Shown: in pieces, positions 7,206 to 15,198 of the stretch
Layout: every line of letters begins with the position of its first letter
How positions within the stretch are numbered: position 1 is the first letter of the stretch
Notes under the pieces: model-generated
Told to the model about the DNA's origin: nothing
Database searches by the model: none
The model's input: only the letters and a program-made list of their open reading frames with translations
Translations under genes and position numbers: made by a program
Assembly: GCA_017541995.1 (NCBI GenBank)
Contig: JAFXYD010000005.1
Coordinates: 1-41,424, forward strand
Direction of reading: 5' to 3'
Source of the DNA: Oscillospiraceae bacterium
Lineage (GTDB): Bacteria > Bacillota > Clostridia > Oscillospirales > Oscillospiraceae
DNA: 41,424 nucleotides

Positions 7206-8795
7206 TTGACTTGGTTTGAAAACGCGGTATTCTATCATATCTATCCCCTGGGGCTCACGGGGGCCCCGCAGCAGAATCCATACGGGGCCCCGGTGCACCG
7301 GCTGGAGGCGCTTCGCTCCTGGGTGGAGCACCTGGCGGAGTTGGGCTGCAGCGCCCTCTACGTCGGCCCCCTCTTCGAGTCTGTGGGCCACGGCTACGAG
7401 ACCACGGACTACCGCAGGCTGGACAGCCGCCTGGGAAGCAACGAGGATCTGAAGGCCCTTGTCCGCTTCTGTCATGCCCGGGGTATCCGGGTGGTCCTGG
7501 ACGCGGTGTTCAACCACACGGGCCGGGACTTCTTCGCCTTCCGGGACCTGCTGGCCCGGCGGGAAGGCTCCGCCTACCGGGACTGGTACCGGGTGAACTT
7601 TCACGGGGACAACGGCTATCACGACGGGCTCTCCTACGAGACCTGGGGCGGCTACGAGCTGCTGCCCCGGCTGAACCTGCAAAACCCCGCGGTGGTACAG
7701 TACCACCTGGACAGCGTCCGCTTCTGGGTGGAGGAATTCGACGTGGACGGCCTGCGGCTGGACGCCGCGGATCAGCTGGACTTCGGCTTCCTCCGGGCCC
7801 TGCGGGCCTTTAGCGACCGCCTCAAGCCGGAGTTCTGGCTCATGGGCGAGGTGATCCACGGGGACTACGGCCGCTGGCTGGGAGACGGCATGCTCCACAG
7901 CGTCACCAACTACCGCCTCCACAAGGCTCTGTATTCCAGCCACAACGAGCACAACTACTTCGAGCTGGCCCACACTGTGGAGCAGCTGGGGCCCCTCTGC
8001 CCCCGGCTCTACAGCTTTGCCGACAACCATGACACCGAGCGCATCCAGACCCGTCTGCGCTGCAAGGCGGATTATCTGCCCCTGCACGTGCTGCTCTTCA
8101 CCCTGCCGGGGATTCCCTCGGTCTATTACGGCTCCGAGTTCGCCGTGGAAGGGAAGAAGGAGCGGGGCTCCGACGCCGGGCTCCGGCCCGCCCTTCGGCT
8201 GGAGGACTTCCGCAACGAGGCCCACGCCGGGCTGATCCGCAGCCTGGCCCGGGCCAGGAGGGCAGAGCCCGCCCTGGGCCGGGCCAGCTATGAGCGGCTG
8301 AGTCTCAGCACCGGCCACTTCGCCTTCGCCCGCCGGGACGGGGCGCGGGAGGCGCTGATTGCCGTCAACAACGGGGACGCCCCTCTGAGCCTGACCCTTC
8401 CGGCCCGCCTGGAGCGCTACCGCAATCTCCTGGAGGGCGGAACCCTCCCGGCCCAGGACGGCCGGCTCCGGCTGGAGCTGGGGCCCCATGGGGCGGCGCT
8501 GCTGCTGCCCGAGGAGCCGGGCCCGGCGGCGGAGCAGGCCCCCATCCCCGCCCCGGCGGAGTGGAGGGCCGCCTTAGAGGCGGCTGTGAAGGCCGCCCCC
8601 TCCCCTGCCCCCGACGACCCGCTCCCGGCCCCGCCCGCCGGAAAGACTCTGGAGGAGCTGCAGGTGCCGGAGCTGCAGGCTCTGATCCTGCAAAAGCTGG
8701 CGGCCAACGGCCCCGTCACGGAGCGGATGCGCCGGGAGGTGGCGGAGAACGTCTACCCCGACTCCCTCCGCAACTGGGCCAGGAGCTTCCGCTGA
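7206..8795 (+). CDS. GH13 alpha-amylase family glycosidase with extra C-terminal tail
   Basis: The product has 529 residues if TTG 7206 is the start. That codon has GGAAAGGA about 10 bases upstream, whereas TTG 7182, also in frame, has none. All four GH13 regions are present: DAVFNH at about 99-104, LRLDAAD with nucleophile D186, GEVIHG with acid/base E215, and ADNHDTE with D276. This predicts a retaining alpha-glucan or maltodextrin hydrolase acting in the cytoplasm, since no signal peptide is seen. The barrel and C-terminal beta domain end near residue 440. The remaining roughly 90 residues are a Pro/Ala-rich linker (PIPAPAEW, PSPAPDDPLPAPPAGK) and a helical end, which is unusual for the family. 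Confidence 0.88.
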   Translation: MTWFENAVFYHIYPLGLTGAPQQNPYGAPVHRLEALRSWVEHLAELGCSALYVGPLFESVGHGYETTDYRRLDSRLGSNEDLKALVRFCHARGIRVVLDAVFNHTGRDFFAFRDLLARREGSAYRDWYRVNFHGDNGYHDGLSYETWGGYELLPRLNLQNPAVVQYHLDSVRFWVEEFDVDGLRLDAADQLDFGFLRALRAFSDRLKPEFWLMGEVIHGDYGRWLGDGMLHSVTNYRLHKALYSSHNEHNYFELAHTVEQLGPLCPRLYSFADNHDTERIQTRLRCKADYLPLHVLLFTLPGIPSVYYGSEFAVEGKKERGSDAGLRPALRLEDFRNEAHAGLIRSLARARRAEPALGRASYERLSLSTGHFAFARRDGAREALIAVNNGDAPLSLTLPARLERYRNLLEGGTLPAQDGRLRLELGPHGAALLLPEEPGPAAEQAPIPAPAEWRAALEAAVKAAPSPAPDDPLPAPPAGKTLEELQVPELQALILQKLAANGPVTERMRREVAENVYPDSLRNWARSFR

Positions 8796-8845
8796 GGCGA
8801 CGCCCTCCCGCGCCGCGCGCCGACCTGAATTCAGGAGGAACCATT

Positions 8846-9643
8846 ATGGAACTCAATCGCGTTACAACAGAAGCCTTTTCCATGGACTACTGCCGCTTTG
8901 GCAGCGGCCCGAGAACTCTGGTGATCCTCCCGGGTCTCAGCGTCCAGAGCGTCATGGGGGCGGCCCAGGCCATTGCCGACGCTTACCGCCCCCTGGCGGA
9001 AGACTTCACCATTTACGTATTCGACCGCCGCAGGGAGCTTCCCCCCTCCTATCCGGTGGCGGAGATGGCCCGGGATACGGCGGAGGCCCTCCGGCGGCTG
9101 GGGCTGCGGCAGGTGGCCCTCTTCGGCGTCTCCCAGGGCGGGATGATCGCCCTTTCCATCGCCATTGAGCACCCGGAGCTGGTGGGAAAGCTGGTGCTGG
9201 GTTCCAGCTCCGCCCACGTGCAGCCCGCCCAATACCGGGTGCTGGAGGAGTGGATCCGCCTGGCCCAGGCCGGGGACCGGGCAGGGCTCTACCTCTCCTT
9301 TGGCCGGGACATCTACCCGCCGTCGGTCTTCGAGGCATACAAAGACGCCCTGCTCCGGGCCGCCGAGAGCGTGACGGAGGAGGAGCTGCGGCGCTTTGTG
9401 ATCCTGGCCCGGGGCACCGAGGGCTTCGACCGCTCCGGGGAGCTGGAGCGCCTGCAATGCCCGGTGCTGGCCATCGGGGTCTTTGAGGACGCCGTGCTGG
9501 ACGCCGACGCCACCATGGAGATTGCGGAAAAATTAGACGACAGGCCGGACTTCCGCCTGTATATGTACACCGGCTACGGCCACGCCGCCTTCGACACGGC
9601 CCCGGACTACAAGGAGCGCATCCTGCGCTTTCTGAAGGACTGA
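8846..9643 (+). CDS. Alpha/beta hydrolase fold protein
   Basis: The product has 265 residues. The triad can be placed: nucleophile S96 in FGVSQGGM, an acid in the FEDAVLD segment (D215 or D220), and H246 in GYGHAAFD. The oxyanion region begins LVILPGLS. The layout matches esterase, lactonase or peptidase members of the alpha/beta hydrolase family; the substrate is not readable. ATG 8846 has an AGGAGG six to eight bases upstream. It follows the GH13 gene by 50 bases in the same direction, with a CCTGAATTCAGG palindrome in the gap. Confidence 0.85.
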   Translation: MELNRVTTEAFSMDYCRFGSGPRTLVILPGLSVQSVMGAAQAIADAYRPLAEDFTIYVFDRRRELPPSYPVAEMARDTAEALRRLGLRQVALFGVSQGGMIALSIAIEHPELVGKLVLGSSSAHVQPAQYRVLEEWIRLAQAGDRAGLYLSFGRDIYPPSVFEAYKDALLRAAESVTEEELRRFVILARGTEGFDRSGELERLQCPVLAIGVFEDAVLDADATMEIAEKLDDRPDFRLYMYTGYGHAAFDTAPDYKERILRFLKD

Positions 9644-9806
9644 CGCGGATAAACCGGGCCGGGAGGAACGGCGTCCGGAGGCGGCACACAGCCTCCGGGA
9701 AATTCACCCGGAGCCCCGGAGGACCGTCCGGGCAAGCGCCGGCAGGAGCGCCGGAAGCCCCTCTCCCGGCTGCCTCGCCGGGATGCCTGACCCAGGAGGA
9801 ATTGTG

Positions 9807-10334
9807 ATGACTATGCTGGAAACCCTGGAAGCGAGATTTGCGGCCCATCCGGCTCTGCACCCGGGCCTGGAATGGGCTCCTGTGGCCCGGCGGCTGGCGG
9901 AGCAGCCTCAGGCTCTGGCGGTGCTGGAATGGATGGAGCAAACCGGCGGGGAGCCGGAGCTCATCGGGCAGGACCCGGACAGCGGCGCTTACCTCTTCTG
10001 CGACTGCGCCCCGGAGAGCCCCCTCGGACGCCGGAGCCTCTGCTACGACGGGGAGGCTCTGCGCAAGCGGAAGAAGAATCCCCCCAGCGGCAGCGCTCTG
10101 GAGCAGGCCCAGGCCCTGGGGCTCTCCCTGCTCAGCGAGGAGCAATACCGCAGCCTGCAAAGGCGGATGGAATTTGACCTCAAGAGCTCCAGCTGGATCG
10201 ACACGCCGCCGGGCCTGCGGAAAATGGGCGAAGCCCTCTTCTGCGAGCGCCGCTGCGGTCTGGTCTTTACCTTCCACAACGGGGCGGACTCCTACTACTC
10301 CGTCCGGGGCTGGCGAGGCCTGCTGCGGGTCTGA
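9807..10334 (+). CDS. DUF4256 family protein
   Basis: The product has 175 residues. Recognisable DUF4256 features are LEWMEQTGGEPELIG, the DCAPESPLGRRSLCYDGEAL stretch, SSWIDTPPGLRK and the end FTFHNGADSYYSVRGWRG. The molecular function of this family is not established. The start is set by AGGAGGA at 9794-9800, just ahead of ATG 9807 (ATG 9813 is also possible). It is separated from the hydrolase by about 160 bases of GC-rich DNA in which I see no gene. A bidirectional terminator follows. Confidence 0.85.
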   Translation: MTMLETLEARFAAHPALHPGLEWAPVARRLAEQPQALAVLEWMEQTGGEPELIGQDPDSGAYLFCDCAPESPLGRRSLCYDGEALRKRKKNPPSGSALEQAQALGLSLLSEEQYRSLQRRMEFDLKSSSWIDTPPGLRKMGEALFCERRCGLVFTFHNGADSYYSVRGWRGLLRV

Positions 10335-10350
10335 CCCGCGTACCAAAGTC

Positions 10351-10396
10351 AAAAAGGCCTCTCCGCAAAGCGAAGAACGCTTTGCGGAGAGGCTTT
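10351..10396. terminator. Bidirectional terminator between convergent genes
   Basis: AAAAAGGCCTCTCCGCAAAG and its complement form a stem of about 17 bp around a GAAGAA-type loop, with T runs on both strands. It lies between the DUF4256 gene and the minus-strand lipoprotein gene. Confidence 0.88.
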
Positions 10397-10421
10397 TCTG
10401 TTTCGTTTCCGCCGTCCGGGC

Positions 10422-11369
10422 TTACTCGGTGCACATCATGAAAAGCACCAGGCCGCCGTCGGCTTCGGTGATGACGGTGTTGGCCTCCACGCAGACGTTC
10501 CAGGCCAGGTTGGCCTTCTCCCGCAGCAGGGCGATGAAGGCCTCGGCGTCCTCGCTGGGGCGGAACACATAGCCGATGAAGGTGCTGGGGGACATCTGGG
10601 GGGTAAAGACGGCGCCGTCCCGGAAGCCCTTGATCTCGGTCTCGGTCTCAAAGTCCCCGAAACCGGTGAGCCGTCCTTCCTGGACCTTGTAGGAATCCAT
10701 GCCGCAGATCTTCTGGTGGGTGGCGAAATAGGCCGCCAGCTCCTGGCAGTCCGCTTCGGGGTGCTCCGCCAGATAGCTGTGGAAGAGCTCCACGAAATCT
10801 CTGGCCTGTCCGGCGATGGGGCCCTCCACGGGCAGCATATTGTCGGGGTACATGGCCAGGAAGACCTTGCCCTCGATGACCCAGGACTCCACGTTCGCCA
10901 GGGGCTTTTCATAGTTCATCCACTCGGGCATGGCGTTTTCCTTGAGGGCGGCGGCCAGGGCCTGGGGATCGGCGTCCTGCTCCGGCACGAAAACGTAGAT
11001 CAGAGCGCCGCTGCCGCCCATATAGTCCACCACGCAGGAGGCCTCGTCCACGTTCTTGGGCCGGTACTCAAATTGCAGGCCGGGGAAATAGAACTCGGTG
11101 TTCTCCGACTGGAACATGGTGAAATAGGGGCTCTCCAGAATAGCGGCGCAGAGGGCCTCGGCGTTTGCCTCGGGATGCTCCGCCGTCAGCTGCCGCAAAA
11201 AGGCCTCCACGTCCAGAGGAGCCGGGGGCTCCTCCCCGGGCTGGGTGGTGGTCACCGGAGCTTCCGTGGTCTGAGGCGCACTGGTGCTCTCTTTGGGGGT
11301 CTCGCCGCAGCCCGCCAGCAGGGCGGCAAGGAGCAGCACCGCCAGAATAAGGCTGATGAATTGTTTCAT
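10422..11369 (-). CDS. Putative lipoprotein of unknown function
   Basis: The product has 315 residues. The N-terminus MKQFISLILAVLLLAALLAGC is a lipoprotein signal with the lipobox LAGC, followed by a Thr/Pro-rich spacer (TTEAPVTTTQPGEEPP). The mature part is acidic, with two related segments FLRQLTAEHPEANAEALCA and FHSYLAEHPEADCQELAA, which suggests an internal duplication of a helical module. I do not recognise the family. ATG 11369 has AGGAGGA upstream, and a fully consensus promoter lies 46-74 bases before it. It is probably a surface-anchored protein. Confidence 0.8.
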   Translation of the reverse strand: MKQFISLILAVLLLAALLAGCGETPKESTSAPQTTEAPVTTTQPGEEPPAPLDVEAFLRQLTAEHPEANAEALCAAILESPYFTMFQSENTEFYFPGLQFEYRPKNVDEASCVVDYMGGSGALIYVFVPEQDADPQALAAALKENAMPEWMNYEKPLANVESWVIEGKVFLAMYPDNMLPVEGPIAGQARDFVELFHSYLAEHPEADCQELAAYFATHQKICGMDSYKVQEGRLTGFGDFETETEIKGFRDGAVFTPQMSPSTFIGYVFRPSEDAEAFIALLREKANLAWNVCVEANTVITEADGGLVLFMMCTE

Positions 11370-11414
11370 AGCTTCCTCCTGTTGTATGCCGGGCAAGCCG
11401 GAATAATTGTCTGG

Positions 11415-11443
11415 ATTATAGCACGGAACACACAGCATGTCAA
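11415..11443 (-). promoter_or_regulatory. Consensus sigma-A promoter of the lipoprotein gene
   Basis: On the minus strand, TTGACA, exactly 17 bases, then TATAAT: both hexamers are perfect, which is rare. Strong constitutive transcription is expected unless a repressor acts. Confidence 0.85.
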
Positions 11444-11710
11444 GGGACAGCTCCCGCGCCCGCTGCAGCCCGCCCGTGGTGACGGCTCTCAGCCCTCCGC
11501 GTTCCCCGCCCGCACCCACCTGTAGCGCCGGCAATCTGCCGGCCATACGCCCCGCCCGCCCGTAGGGGACGGGTTCCCCGTCCCGCCCTTCCCCGCACCG
11601 ACCGCGTGTAGGGACGGCTCTCAGCCGTCCGCGTTCCTCGCCCGCGCCCGCCTGTAGCGCCGGCAATCTGCCGGCCATACGCCCCGCCCGCCCGTAGGGG
11701 AGGTCATTGA
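11444..11710. repeat. Island of GC-rich palindromic repeats
   Basis: Modules occur in series: GACGGCTCTCAGCC types, GCCGGCAATCTGCCGGC twice (near 11530 and 11655), and GGGGACGGGTTCCCCGTCCC near 11575. They are joined by CCGCCCGTAGGGG-type linkers. The same modules, in the opposite orientation, form the islands at 38318-38453 and 39749-39883. No gene is seen. Confidence 0.75.
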
Positions 11711-11729
11711 CTGCCCGGCGTCCCATTGC

Positions 11730-11892
11730 CTTCCCCTGGAGGGGAAGGTGGACTCCGGCGTCTCACGCAAGCTGGAGGACGGATGAGGTGGGGTGTCGTT
11801 CCTTGCTGCGTTGGAATGGCAGTGTTGCTTGTCGGGACGCCACCTCATCCGCCCCCTGCGGGGGCACCTTCCCCTCAAGAGGAAGGCTTTGC
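11730..11892. repeat. Inverted pair of CCTTCCCC...GATGAGGTG repeat units
   Basis: One unit (CTTCCCCTGGAGGGGAAG hairpin, ending GGATGAGGTG near 11789) faces an inverted unit (CACCTCATCC near 11841 through the CTTCCCCTCAAGAGGAAG hairpin). About 50 bases separate them. The whole is a miniature inverted-repeat structure without a coding region. Confidence 0.7.
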
Positions 11893-12540
11893 GGGGGAGC
11901 TCGGTTGTCGCTGCGTTCTTGCCTCGGTTTCCGCAGAAGCCCGGTCTGCGCTGCCATGAAGCGCGGATTTCCCCTTGTTTTCCGGCATAATCAACCATTT
12001 TTCCAGCGGAAAACAGCACCCGGATGGGCTTCGGCCCTCCCGGAAGAAGAAAAACACGGAAGCAAAAACAACGCAGAGGACCGTCTCCTGTGGCACGGTT
12101 TTCGGCATGCTTATTCCCTTGATACAGACTTTTTCAGCGGTTTTGGACGGTTCTCTGTGCTCTCCTGTAAACAAGGGTGTAAAGAATGATGTAAAAGAGG
12201 GTTTGAGAACTATTTCAATAATCCCTAGAACATTTTCAAACCTTTATTACAACATTACAATTACAACATTTTAAGTCAGGAGTATTCTATACGATACCCT
12301 TCCGGGCTTGCTTCCGGGGTCGCTGATGGTCTGCCGCAGTAGGAATACCCAGCATGATGGTTCCTTCGCGCGGTATCTTCCCGAATTTATTATTTCTTGT
12401 TTGTACGCCATTGTCTTACAATTATCAAAGCGTTGTATCTTATAGAAGCGCAATCAATATCACAGGGATCAAAAAGCAACAGGCAGCAGGAGCGCGAACA
12501 CCGTTCTCCTGTTGCCTGTCGTCTTGTCGGTGCTTAGAGG
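11893..12540. other. Gene-poor stretch, no convincing coding region
   Basis: AT content rises here compared with the neighbouring genes. Short open frames exist on both strands, but none has a ribosome site or recognisable product. A minus-strand frame from about 12411 down to 12271 (starting MAYKQEIINSG, with SDPGSKPGRVSY) could be a relic of a small gene. A hairpin at about 12480-12518 (CAGGCAGCAGGAG with a G-T wobble in its partner arm) has no obvious role. Confidence 0.4.
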
Positions 12541-12760
12541 CACGGGCCGGGGGACCCGGCCCCTACGGCGGGGAACATCCCGATATTGTCATTGCGAGAC
12601 CAGTCCGCAGACTGGTCGTGGCAATCCACACACTGGCGTGGCCCTTGCTCCGCGTCGCCGCATCCCCCGTCCCCATTATTAATGTTTCCAAATGGTAATT
12701 GAAAACATCATTTTCAATTACCAACTTTCAAGTTTCAATTCCAAATTTCCCCTGGCCGTC
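12541..12760. repeat. Compound repeat island (hairpin repeats plus AT-rich unit)
   Basis: In order: a GGGCCGGGGGACCCGGCCC palindrome, a copy of the TCATTGCGA...GTGGCAAT hairpin (12585-12627, inner stem GACCAGTC/GACTGGTC perfect), and an AT-rich unit starting CCCGTCCCCATT at about 12667 with TTTCAATT repeats. The same order recurs at 41144-41300. Confidence 0.7.
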
Positions 12761-12795
12761 CCCTGTGGCTCATTCGCCACGGAAAAAACAAAATT

Positions 12796-12827
12796 CCGAT
12801 TTTCCTTGAAAAATCAAGGAAAATCGG
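12796..12827. other. Perfect 14-bp hairpin
   Basis: CCGATTTTCCTTGA, AAAA loop, and exact complement. There is no adjacent T tract or gene end, so the role is unknown. Confidence 0.5.
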
Positions 12828-12959
12828 GACTCTGAAACACTTAATTTTTTTCCCCACTCGACAGGACTTAACTGATTCTGTTTAGGAAATGATGTTCGTC
12901 CTGTTCGTGGCTCCTCTGATTATTTGATATATCCATATGATCCAGCCTATCACCCCTCC

Positions 12960-12990
12960 TGTTATCATTTTGTTATCAGCGTTGATAACA
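12960..12990. repeat. 31-bp repeat, right-hand bracket of the exporter module (downstream of the exporter gene)
   Basis: It contains TGTTATCA twice and an inverted TGATAACA. It differs from the copy at 15165-15195 at only three of 31 positions and has the same orientation. The two copies bracket the ABC exporter and its regulator remnant. Confidence 0.75.
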
Positions 12991-13072
12991 GAGAAGGGGA
13001 ACTGCTGCGGATAATAGCACTGTTATTATACCAAAACACAGCCCAATTTCAAGATGCCTTGAGGAAATACGG

Positions 13073-14797
13073 TTATCTCTGGGAGACGGTGAACAGCGAA
13101 TAGAAATAGCCATTCTGCTCCATAAGTTCTCCGAAAGTCCCTTGTTCCGAAACCTCGCCATTTTTCAGTGCGAACAGACTGGTACAGCGGCGAAGAATGT
13201 TTTCATCCAGGTCGTGAGTGACGATGACGCGGGTGTAGCCGTCCAGCTTCAGAATGGCGTCCAGCACCTCAAAGGAGGTCTCCGCGTCCAGGGACGCCGT
13301 GGCCTCGTCCACAAGGAGTACCGGGGTCTTCCGCAGCAGCGCCCGGGCAATGGAAATCCGCTGCCGCTCGCCGCCGGAGAGGCCGGAGCCGTTCTCCCCA
13401 CAGAGATAGTCCGCACCCTTTTCGTCCATGAGCTTTTTCAGCCCAGACAGCCGCACGGCACGGTCGATCTCCTCTTCTGGGAATTCGGAGAACATGGTGA
13501 TGTTGTCGCGAATCGTGCTGTTGAATACAAACACGCTCTGCTGAATGATGGACACGAGGTCGTAGAGCGAACTGGCGGAAACGGTTTTGAGCTCTTTTCC
13601 GTCATAGAGAATCTCGCCCTGATAGTTTTTCGAGGACGCCATCAGCAGATTCAGGATCGTCGATTTGCCGCTGCCGGAGCCGCCCACCAGGGCGTAGCAG
13701 CCGCCGGCGCGCAGTTCCATGTCCACGTCACACAGCACAGGCTTTCCTTCTTCATAGGCAAACGCGAGATCCTTGACCGAGATTCCCTCGGTGAGCTGCG
13801 GCGGGATCTGCTCGCCCTCTTCGGAAACATGCTTGTTCAGCGCCTGCGCCAGCTTGTCGATAAGACCGCAGGCGGACATCATGCCGGCGAAGAACGTCGG
13901 GAACGCCTGGATGGGGCCCAGTACGTAGTTCAGCAGCTGAACGAATACGATGGCGGTACCTGCCGTGATCCCCTTGCCGGAAAGTGCCAGTGCGGCGGCC
14001 ACAAAGAACACGCCGAACTGCAGGACCGCGCCTGCGAAGCCTGAGGAATAGCTTACCAGCACGTTCACCTTCGTGCGTTTTTTCGAGGCTTCCGCTACGT
14101 TAGCGTTGCTGTGATCATGCAATCTGGCAATGCTTTTCTCCGCCTTAAAGCTCTTAATCACAGAGAAACCCATGAGTGCGTCCTTCAGCATGCCGGTATA
14201 GCGCTCTTTTTGATCGGAAACGCTCTTTTCCGCGATTGCCGCCTTGTTCCCCAAAACCAAGGAGACGATGATGGGCAGCAGGGAGAAACCGATGGCGATC
14301 AGCGTCAGCAGCGGGCTGTACCACAGCATGAGGCCCAGCGCGCCGACAAACGCGATGCCGACCTGTATCGTGCTCTGCAGCCGTCCGATGAAGTCCGTTT
14401 CGATAGTGTTTACGTCGTTGGAGAGCGCAGAGATATAGAGCGAGCTGTCCTCGCCAGAGAAAGCCTGAATGCCTTTTTCCATAAGCCGGTCAAAAACGTA
14501 TTCCCGATACTGCTTCATTGCCTTTGCGCGGAACTCAGAGAGGAACGTCCTGTCCAGAATCCATCCCAGTCCAAACAGCGCAAACGCGCCTCCCGTGATG
14601 ATCAGCAGCGTGGCGAAACCGTAGGGGCATTCTCCGGAGATCAGGTCGGCGACCTCCTTGATGAGCCAGGAGATCACCAGCTCTGCCGCTGCGCCGAACA
14701 GGGATGCGATCACCGTCATCGCCAAATTGAACTTGTTATTCCGAAACAGTTCTTTGAGAAAAGGGCGCCGCAGCGCCTTGATTTCTTTCTTATTCAT
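13073..14797 (-). CDS. ABC transporter, fused permease/ATPase exporter
   Basis: The product has 574 residues: an N-terminal six-helix exporter domain (about 20-330) and a C-terminal nucleotide-binding domain. Walker A GGSGSGKST is near residue 371, the Q-loop is IIQQSVF, the signature LSGGERQ is near 470, Walker B is VLLVDEAT, and the switch histidine is in VTHDLDE. This is a half-size type I exporter, working as a homodimer or with a partner; no second half is nearby. Its ATG at 14797 overlaps the stop of the small HTH gene by 8 bases, with AGGAG upstream. The substrate is unknown; multidrug or peptide export is usual. AT content is higher than in flanking genes, which fits acquisition by transfer. 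Confidence 0.88.
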   Translation of the reverse strand: MNKKEIKALRRPFLKELFRNNKFNLAMTVIASLFGAAAELVISWLIKEVADLISGECPYGFATLLIITGGAFALFGLGWILDRTFLSEFRAKAMKQYREYVFDRLMEKGIQAFSGEDSSLYISALSNDVNTIETDFIGRLQSTIQVGIAFVGALGLMLWYSPLLTLIAIGFSLLPIIVSLVLGNKAAIAEKSVSDQKERYTGMLKDALMGFSVIKSFKAEKSIARLHDHSNANVAEASKKRTKVNVLVSYSSGFAGAVLQFGVFFVAAALALSGKGITAGTAIVFVQLLNYVLGPIQAFPTFFAGMMSACGLIDKLAQALNKHVSEEGEQIPPQLTEGISVKDLAFAYEEGKPVLCDVDMELRAGGCYALVGGSGSGKSTILNLLMASSKNYQGEILYDGKELKTVSASSLYDLVSIIQQSVFVFNSTIRDNITMFSEFPEEEIDRAVRLSGLKKLMDEKGADYLCGENGSGLSGGERQRISIARALLRKTPVLLVDEATASLDAETSFEVLDAILKLDGYTRVIVTHDLDENILRRCTSLFALKNGEVSEQGTFGELMEQNGYFYSLFTVSQR

Positions 14798-14978
14798 GAT
14801 GATTCTCCTGTTCAATGAGGGATTTCCAAAGAGCGGTAAGCTCTTCATTATCAAATTGGTTTATCGCATAATCGACACCGTCCATTGCCGTCGCCCCCAG
14901 CGCTTTGGAAAGCTGCTCCTGGGTCAGCGACCGTTCCTTGCGGAAGGTGCGGATGTTTTCTGCCAGCATCATCTTCAT
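14790..14978 (-). pseudogene. XRE-type regulator with a large internal deletion
   Basis: This 62-residue frame starts MKMMLAENIRTFRKERSLTQEQLSKAL, a typical first half of an XRE helix-turn-helix, after AGGAGG. It then jumps directly into GATAMDGVDYAINQFDNEEL...WKSL, which I recognise from memory as the usual C-terminus of much longer HTH-tetratricopeptide regulators of Clostridia. The recognition helix and the whole sensor region are absent, yet the frame is kept. It is either a decayed gene or a leader frame kept for translational coupling to the exporter. Confidence 0.65.
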
Positions 14979-15008
14979 TTGCCCACCTCCTTTGTACTTC
15001 TGTAGATG

Positions 15009-15037
15009 ATTATAAAGCATCGGAACCGGAAATTCAA
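15009..15037 (-). promoter_or_regulatory. Promoter of the HTH remnant-exporter operon
   Basis: On the minus strand, TTGAAT, 17 bases, then TATAAT, ending about 30 bases before the HTH start. Confidence 0.78.
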
Positions 15038-15164
15038 CGGACCAGTCGTATCAATCGGATTTTATTTTTCCTACTGGCAGTAAGATTTTCATGCTTTGCG
15101 GTAAAAAGAAATAATAGAGCAGCCGTCTATCATGATCCTATGCACATTTCGCAACACAATATAA

Positions 15165-15195
15165 TGTTATCAAATTGTTATCAGCGCTGATAACA
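15165..15195. repeat. 31-bp repeat, second bracket of the exporter module
   Basis: It ends in the perfect 20-base palindrome TGTTATCAGCGCTGATAACA, preceded by another TGTTATCA. The partner copy is at 12960-12990. Confidence 0.75.
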
Positions 15196-15198
15196 TAA

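Noticed and set aside
9644..9806. Small gene between the hydrolase and DUF4256 genes
   Set aside because: The GC-rich 160 bp contains several short inverted repeats but no frame with a ribosome site.
11707..12189. A 160-codon open frame on the plus strand
   Set aside because: It runs through repeat units, has no ribosome site, and the predicted protein is repeat-derived with no recognisable features.
12960..15195. Insertion sequence or integrative element
   Set aside because: Flanking repeats exist, but there is no transposase, integrase or relaxase inside, so the stronger claim of an autonomous mobile element is not supported.
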